Shown here one piece after another: positions 6,079 to 8,864 of a DNA stretch of 8,864 bases. The translations under genes were made by a program, and so were the position numbers. Numbering within the stretch: position 1 is the first letter of the stretch; every line of letters begins with the position of its first letter. Below the pieces are notes generated by a model, which saw only the letters and a list, made by a program, of their open reading frames with translations, did not search any database and was not told the origin of the DNA. The stretch is from Lentisphaerota bacterium (lineage in GTDB: Bacteria; Verrucomicrobiota; Lentisphaeria; Oligosphaerales; PUNB01): contig PUNB01000012.1 of assembly GCA_003552565.1 (NCBI GenBank), forward strand, positions 1 through 8,864. The letters run 5' to 3'.

Positions 6079-6085
6079 AAAGACA

Positions 6086-6874
6086 GTGTCGCAAAACGAT
6101 TTGTCAATTCTGATCTGCTCGTGTGATGAATACGCGGATATATGGCCGCAGTTTTTTTTCTTTATAAAAAAACATTGGCCCGATTGTCCCTGGCCGCTTT
6201 ATTTAATGACCAACCATAAAAACTGGGATTATCCCGGGCTTACCGTTGTCAATGTCGGTCACGCCCCCTGGGGCACTCGTTTTTTAAACGCTGTCAACGC
6301 ATTGAAAACGAAATACGCGCTTATTTTCATGGAGGATTATCTCCTTCTTGAAACACCGGACGAAAGTTTTATCCGTCAAGCTCTGGATTTCATGCGCGAC
6401 GAAGAAATCAGTTATCTCAGGCTTTATCCCGTCCCCGGCCCGGACCGCATAATAAAACGACTGCGGGATATTGACATCGGCGAAATAAACCGCGGCTCCG
6501 ATTACCGAGTCTCCTTGCAGGCGGCGATATGGGATGTTGATTATATTAAAAGACTGGCCCGCCCCAAAGACTCGCCCTGGGACTTCGAGATATCCGGCAC
6601 CGAGCGCAGCAATAATATGAAGGATAAGCTCTGTTCCGTTTCCGCGGAAACCAGATATCCGATCTCGTATTACTGCACCGCCGTAGACAAGGGACGCTGG
6701 AAAAAAGAAGCCGTTAAACTCTGCCGGGAAAACGGTATAAAGCCCGACTTGAAGAAAAGAAAAATCGAACCTTTTTACAGACGTAAAAATATTCATTCAA
6801 TTATTAAGTTGATGGAGATAAAAGAAGAAATAAAAAAAATCTGGAACAACAAGTTCTCAGCCTCTAGGAGCTGA
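6086..6874 (+). CDS. Putative glycosyltransferase of a surface polysaccharide locus
   Basis: This 262-residue cytoplasmic protein has no signal peptide. It looks like a GT-A-type glycosyltransferase outside the common family 2 pattern. The N-terminus (LSILICSCDEYADIWPQF) is a nucleotide-binding-style strand and loop. WPLYLMTNHKNW and VVNVGHAPWGTRFLNAVNAL follow, and YALIFMEDYLLLE (residues 78-89) carries an acidic E-D-Y motif in the place of the usual DxD metal site. YLRLYPVPG, VSLQAAIWDVDYIKRL (142-157) and SPWDFEISGTERS (163-175) complete the core; the last resembles the 'PW-x-FE' motif of capsular glycosyltransferase-like proteins. The tail is Lys-rich and could bind membrane. The start is the GTG with a perfect ribosome-binding site. 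Homopolymer runs T8 (6152-6159), A7 (6166-6172) and A8 (6832-6839) lie in the gene. The sugar transferred cannot be told. Confidence 0.72.
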   Translation: MSQNDLSILICSCDEYADIWPQFFFFIKKHWPDCPWPLYLMTNHKNWDYPGLTVVNVGHAPWGTRFLNAVNALKTKYALIFMEDYLLLETPDESFIRQALDFMRDEEISYLRLYPVPGPDRIIKRLRDIDIGEINRGSDYRVSLQAAIWDVDYIKRLARPKDSPWDFEISGTERSNNMKDKLCSVSAETRYPISYYCTAVDKGRWKKEAVKLCRENGIKPDLKKRKIEPFYRRKNIHSIIKLMEIKEEIKKIWNNKFSASRS

Positions 6875-6878
6875 CCTC

Positions 6879-6950
6879 ATGTCCATAATAAATCACCAAT
6901 ATAAATTTATCTTTTTCTTGCTTGGCTTGACCCCGTGCGAAAAGAGTTGA
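6879..6950 (+). pseudogene. Short frame, probable N-terminal remnant of a membrane protein gene
   Basis: An ATG four bases after the glycosyltransferase stop, with AGGAG at 6866-6870 (8 nt spacing), opens a 23-codon frame. Its first part, MSIINHQYKFIFFLLGL, reads like the start of a membrane protein. From about 6927 (TTGACCCCGTGCGAAAAG) the DNA enters repeat-type sequence that resembles 1352-1370, and the frame stops at 6948. The tight coupling and good ribosome-binding site are those of a real operon gene, so I infer that a gene once continued here and was interrupted or replaced. It could also be a chance short frame. Confidence 0.35.
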
Positions 6951-6998
6951 TGTTCAGAATTCGTGTTGGTTTAACCTTATGTGAGACTTCGCATTGTT

Positions 6999-7059
6999 AA
7001 CCTTGTCCCGAACCTAATTCCAAAGTCAAAAAAACCTGGACAAGGTGCGAGACAAGGTT
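6999..7059. repeat. Inverted repeat AACCTTGTC / GACAAGGTT
   Basis: AACCTTGTC (6999-7007) is the exact reverse complement of GACAAGGTT (7051-7059). A second GACAAGGT at 7039-7046 makes a direct pair on the right side. CAACCTTGTCCC also occurs in the loop of the hairpin at 5537-5578, so this word recurs in the spacers. Confidence 0.55.
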
Positions 7060-7072
7060 TCATATGCCGCAA

Positions 7073-7133
7073 CAAGTCTCTCCCTCAGGGTATCCGGCGC
7101 ATCGCGCCGGTGACGGGGCTTGTATGAGACTTG
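7073..7133 (+). repeat. GGGTATC-family palindromic element, best copy (A)
   Basis: The 61-bp element has 8-bp terminal inverted repeats, CAAGTCTC (7073-7080) and GAGACTTG (7126-7133). A perfect central hairpin is CCGGCGC-ATC-GCGCCGG. GGGTATC precedes the hairpin and GGGGCTTGTATGAGAC follows it. Related copies lie at 7415-7462 (plus) and 8436-8489 (minus). The build is that of REP/BIME or a very small MITE-like element. Confidence 0.85.
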
Positions 7134-7144
7134 ACATTTTTATG

Positions 7145-7227
7145 GATTAGGGCGAAAGATTAAGAGGAAAGATTAGGAAAAGACGGGTGCGCCCCTTAAT
7201 CTTTTGCCCTGATCTTTCGCCTTAATC
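7145..7227. repeat. 83-bp palindromic repeat element, copy 2
   Basis: This has the same length as the element at 1422-1504, with about 75 of 83 identical positions. The terminal 18-nt arms pair at 16 of 18 positions. The right part, GGGTGCGCCCCTTAATCTT, is identical in both copies, while the left inner arm differs most. Copy 1 keeps a perfect outer stem; copy 2 has mismatches, so copy 1 seems the younger or better preserved. Confidence 0.88.
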
Positions 7228-7245
7228 GGCCATGTAACCCCCTCT

Positions 7246-7270
7246 AAGTCTCTCCCTCGGGGTAGCAGGC
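7246..7270 (+). repeat. Half copy of the GGGTATC-family element (E)
   Basis: AAGTCTCTCCCTCGGGGTA at 7246-7264 matches the left end of the element at 7074-7092 with one difference (G for A). It runs on as GCAGGC (7265-7270), after which similarity is lost. It marks a truncated insertion or deletion. Confidence 0.6.
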
Positions 7271-7287
7271 TGGATACGAAAGATTTG

Positions 7288-7352
7288 CGTGTACGAGTAC
7301 GAAACCGTATAACGATGCCGCATTTCCCGTACTCGTACACGTACTCGTACAC
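7288..7352. repeat. GTACTCGTACAC hairpin with a duplicated right arm
   Basis: CGTGTACGAGTACG (7288-7301) is the exact reverse complement of 7328-7341. The 12-mer GTACTCGTACAC occurs twice in tandem on the right (7329-7340 and 7341-7352), so the left arm can pair with either. The loop is about 26 nt. Confidence 0.85.
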
Positions 7353-7414
7353 TTAGATCTGTCCTCATTTAAGCCGCTATAGCTTAGTCACCTGAAGAAA
7401 TTTTGTCCCATAAG

Positions 7415-7462
7415 AGTTTCTGCTCGGGGTATCAGGCGCATCGCGCCGGCGCTCGGGCTTGT
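7415..7462 (+). repeat. GGGTATC-family palindromic element (copy B)
   Basis: AGTTTCTGCTCGGGGTATC leads into the central hairpin GGCGC-ATC-GCGCC and then GCTCGGGCTTGTCTG. It ends about 25 nt before the ribosome-binding site of rfbF, so it would lie in the leader of any message read through from upstream. Confidence 0.8.
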
Positions 7463-7499
7463 CTGTTTATTGTAAAAAAGACCAAAAGGAATCAATGAC

Positions 7500-8276
7500 A
7501 TGAAAGCAGTAATTCTGGCGGGCGGTCTCGGAACCCGCTTGAGTGAAGAGACAGCCTTGAAACCAAAACCCATGGTTGAAATCGGCGGCCAGCCGATTCT
7601 TTGGCATATCATGAAAATTTACGCCGCTCACAATATAACCGAGTTTATTGTCTGCTGCGGCTACAAAGGACATCTGATTAAAGATTATTTTTACAATTAT
7701 TGTCTGCACAAGTCGAATGTAAGCTTTGACTTGCGTAACAATCAGATGCAAATGCATGACGGAGAGGTTGAGCCGTGGAATGTCACCTTGGTTGACACCG
7801 GGGAAGAAACCATGACCGGAGGACGGCTGAAACGCGCCCGTGAATACCTGGATTCGGAAACATTCTGCCTGACTTACGGGGACGGGGTAAGCAATGTTGA
7901 CATTAGCGAGTTAATCAATTTTCATCGACAACAGAATACAATTGCCACTCTGACGGCGGTCAAACCGCCAGGCAGATTCGGGGTCATTACTTTGCATGCC
8001 GGAGAAAATATAGTCACTGATTTTTCGGAAAAAACTGATGACGGCGGCTATATTAACGGCGGTTTTTTTGTTCTGGAACCGGAGGTTATGGATTATATTG
8101 AAGGTGATCATATATCCTTCGAGAAGCAGCCATTAAACCGCCTGTCGGAAGAAAAAAGGCTTGCCGCCTACCGACACCATGGTTTTTGGCAGCCGGTGGA
8201 TACTTTGCGTGATAAAACGTACCTTGAGCGATTGTGGCGGGAAGGCCAGGCGCCTTGGAAAATATGGCGGGAGTAA
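7500..8276 (+). CDS. rfbF: Glucose-1-phosphate cytidylyltransferase
   Basis: The enzyme joins CTP and glucose 1-phosphate to give CDP-glucose and pyrophosphate in the cytoplasm, the first step to CDP-linked deoxysugars of O-antigen or capsule. The 258 residues match the family length. The nucleotidyltransferase signature GGLGTRLSEETALKPKPM lies at 8-25. The rest shows EIGGQPILWHIMKIY, CCGYKG, LTYGDGVSNVD with the metal-binding Asp128, KPPGRFGV, YINGGFFVLEP (184-194) and the diagnostic C-terminal FWQPVDTLRDKTYLE (229-243). The start is supported by AGGA at 7487-7490, 9 nt before the ATG. The gene is isolated by long repeat-filled spacers on both sides. The partner usually found next, CDP-glucose 4,6-dehydratase (RfbG), is not recognisable in the next gene as far as it can be read. 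Confidence 0.95.
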   Translation: MKAVILAGGLGTRLSEETALKPKPMVEIGGQPILWHIMKIYAAHNITEFIVCCGYKGHLIKDYFYNYCLHKSNVSFDLRNNQMQMHDGEVEPWNVTLVDTGEETMTGGRLKRAREYLDSETFCLTYGDGVSNVDISELINFHRQQNTIATLTAVKPPGRFGVITLHAGENIVTDFSEKTDDGGYINGGFFVLEPEVMDYIEGDHISFEKQPLNRLSEEKRLAAYRHHGFWQPVDTLRDKTYLERLWREGQAPWKIWRE

Positions 8277-8295
8277 AAAACACGGATGGATTGCG

Positions 8296-8339
8296 GGACT
8301 ACAGGACTACAGGACTACGGGACTACGGGACTACAGGAC
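8296..8339. repeat. Tandem array of an 8-bp unit, 5.5 copies
   Basis: The unit is GGACTAC followed by A or G: five full copies from 8296 to 8335 with last bases A, A, G, G, A, then GGAC. Because 8 is not a multiple of 3, it would shift frame in any coding sequence, consistent with a non-coding array. Confidence 0.9.
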
Positions 8340-8394
8340 GAAGGCCGGAGATCGGAGGGCGGAAACTTGAAGGATGAGGAGGAAAAGCGGGAAA

Positions 8395-8422
8395 GTCGCG
8401 GGTCGCAAGTCGCTAGTCATAA
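8395..8422. repeat. Tandem array of a 7-bp unit, about 4 copies
   Basis: GTCGCGG, GTCGCAA, GTCGCTA and GTCATAA follow one another without gaps. The first three share GTCGC; the fourth is diverged. Heptamer arrays of this style are known in several environmental bacterial groups, such as the STRRs of cyanobacteria. Confidence 0.65.
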
Positions 8423-8435
8423 TGTGGAAACTTTG

Positions 8436-8489
8436 GTCTCACATAAGCCCGACCCCGGTGCGGTACGCTGGATACCCCAGAATAGAAAC
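8436..8489 (-). repeat. GGGTATC-family palindromic element, inverted copy (C)
   Basis: Read on the minus strand: GTTTCTATTCTGGGGTATCC, a middle that matches copy A at 19 of 23 core positions, then GGGCTTATGTGAGAC. The outer arms GTTTC and GAGAC can still pair with one G-T wobble. It is opposite in orientation to copies A and B. Confidence 0.75.
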
Positions 8490-8491
8490 AG

Positions 8492-8570
8492 CGGTGAACG
8501 AGATCGGCGACGAGAAAGGTGAACGATTATGAGACTCGTAATCCGTTCTCGGCGCCGTTCTCGTCAACCG
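8492..8570. repeat. Long imperfect inverted repeat with nested palindrome
   Basis: Arms 8492-8516 and 8546-8570 are reverse complements at about 21 of 25 positions (CGGTGAACGAGA and TCTCGTCAACCG at the outer ends). The 29-nt loop contains GATTA-TGAGACTCG-TAATC, itself a palindrome. A cruciform or a branched RNA hairpin could form. Confidence 0.75.
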
Positions 8571-8577
8571 ATTTTTA

Positions 8578-8651
8578 AACCACAGAATACGCCGAATATG
8601 CGAAAAGTATTTTTTTGTTTTTTCTGCGTTAAATCTGTGTATTCCGCGGTT
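8578..8651. repeat. Imperfect inverted repeat of the AACCACAGAATACGC type
   Basis: The left arm AACCACAGAATACGCCGAA (from 8578) faces a right arm ending CTGTGTATTCCGCGGTT (8651), across a T-rich loop. I associate strings such as 'accgcggaatacgcagat' with dispersed non-coding repeats in many environmental bacteria. The following 8652-8685 (TTTTTGTGCCTTTTCGTG) is of the same style. Both lie directly before the last gene. Confidence 0.65.
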
Positions 8652-8709
8652 GAGATTTTTGTGCCTTTTCGTGTTTTTTGTAGCTGTCAAATAAGGGAAA
8701 ATACATAAT

Positions 8710-8864
8710 ATGAGAATACTGGTCACCGGTTCCGACGGTTATTTAGGTTGTCTTACTGCCCCCCTGCTGGCAAAGAGAGGGCATCAAGTCCGAGGTCTGG
8801 ACACGGGTTATTATAGAGCCGGCTGGCTTTACAACGGCGTTGACCTGACGGTTGAGACCCGCCA
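8710..8864 (+). CDS. N-terminal part of an SDR-family NAD(P)-dependent sugar epimerase/dehydratase, cut by the window edge
   Basis: Fifty-one codons are visible. MRILVTGSDGYLG carries the Gly-x-x-Gly-x-x-Gly nucleotide-binding turn (G7, G10, G13) of the extended short-chain dehydrogenase/reductase family. GHQVRGLDTGYYRAGWLY follows, where the Asp at the end of the second strand would bind the NAD ribose. The 'LDTGYYR-GWLY' string is typical of sugar-nucleotide epimerase/dehydratase-like enzymes in polysaccharide loci. It does not start like CDP-glucose 4,6-dehydratase, which usually shows VTGHTGFKGSW. A weak AAGGGA lies 11 nt before the ATG, after a repeat-filled spacer. The substrate is unknown; the sugar-nucleotide role is inferred from the family and from rfbF next door. 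Confidence 0.85.
   Translation, partial: MRILVTGSDGYLGCLTAPLLAKRGHQVRGLDTGYYRAGWLYNGVDLTVETR

Larger units (their letters stand above)
5836..6085. other. Spacer upstream of the glycosyltransferase gene
   Basis: An AT-rich stretch (5880-5930) could hold a promoter: TATATT occurs at 5916-5921, but no good -35 box pairs with it. A degenerate GC-rich palindromic repeat follows (5940-5985), and the spacer ends in a strong ribosome-binding site. No gene is convincing here; a 69-codon minus-strand frame crossing it looks accidental. Confidence 0.5.
6875..7499. other. 625-bp repeat-rich spacer without an intact gene
   Basis: Between the glycosyltransferase and rfbF lies a patchwork: a truncated frame (6879-6950), a fragment of the GGGTATC-family element (6976-6989), AACCTTGTC/GACAAGGTT inverted arms (6999-7007 and 7051-7059), a full palindromic element (7073-7133), the second 83-bp hairpin (7145-7227), a half element (7246-7270), the GTACTCGTACAC hairpin (7288-7352) and a third element (7415-7462). 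No promoter is clear in it. Confidence 0.75.
8277..8709. other. 433-bp repeat-filled spacer
   Basis: No convincing gene. In order it holds an 8-bp tandem array (8296-8339), a purine-rich stretch, a 7-bp tandem array (8395-8422), an inverted GGGTATC-family element (8436-8489), a long inverted repeat (8492-8570), a second long inverted repeat (8578-8651) and a T-rich tail up to the next gene. The frames that cross it consist of translated repeats. Confidence 0.75.

Noticed and set aside
6284..6796. 170-codon minus-strand frame opposite the glycosyltransferase
   Set aside because: It is an antisense shadow; the sense frame has a consensus ribosome-binding site and family-like motifs.
7073..7462. 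Possible CRISPR array in the repeat-rich spacer
   Set aside because: The repeats are few, differ in length and orientation, and are separated by other repeats instead of regular spacers; no cas gene is present.
8439..8726. 95-codon minus-strand frame with KNTKRHKN-like sequence
   Set aside because: It is a translated repeat; frames of this kind arise from dispersed 'cacgaaggcac'-type non-coding repeats.

Overview
This window looks like part of an exopolysaccharide/capsule or O-antigen locus of a Gram-negative bacterium. The sequence shows a Wza-like export protein with a polysaccharide-export domain and two SLBB domains, a signal-peptide-bearing outer-membrane beta-barrel ending in phenylalanine, and sugar-nucleotide genes. 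I cannot name the organism. GC content is moderate by eye. The spacers are crowded with short tandem repeats and palindromes of a style I associate with uncultured or environmental lineages such as the Kiritimatiellota/Lentisphaerota/Verrucomicrobiota group; that is an impression, not a demonstration.

Layout. Positions 1-3919 hold genes on the minus strand. In transcription order these are an alanine-rich exported protein of unknown function (3919-3041), a beta-barrel protein (2999-1731), a 548-bp spacer with a large palindrome, the Wza-like protein (1182-142), and the first 26 codons of a further gene running off the left edge (79-1), perhaps the chain-length/tyrosine-kinase partner. Positions 3920-4337 form a divergent control region with two facing-away promoter candidates, a palindrome over one -35 box and a perfect 21-bp tandem duplication. 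Positions 4338-8864 carry mainly plus-strand genes: a DegT/DnrJ/EryC1-type sugar aminotransferase, a putative glycosyltransferase, glucose-1-phosphate cytidylyltransferase (RfbF) and the start of an SDR-family sugar epimerase/dehydratase. One small minus-strand gene (5835-5578) lies among them.

How it fits together. The minus-strand genes would build the outer-membrane export route for a polysaccharide. The plus-strand genes would make and transfer its sugars: RfbF makes CDP-glucose, the SDR enzyme would modify a nucleotide sugar, the aminotransferase would add an amino group to a keto-sugar, and the glycosyltransferase would add a residue to the chain.

The unusual part is the DNA between the genes. 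Two 83-bp near-identical hairpin elements sit about 5.7 kb apart (1422-1504 and 7145-7227). A second family of about 55-60 bp palindromic elements (GGGTATC core) has three good copies and several fragments. There are also an 8-bp tandem array, a 7-bp tandem array, a GTACTCGTACAC hairpin and two further long inverted repeats. Most of these lie in the spacers at 6875-7499 and 8277-8709. A truncated-looking reading frame at 6879 suggests that one of these repeat patches replaced part of a gene.
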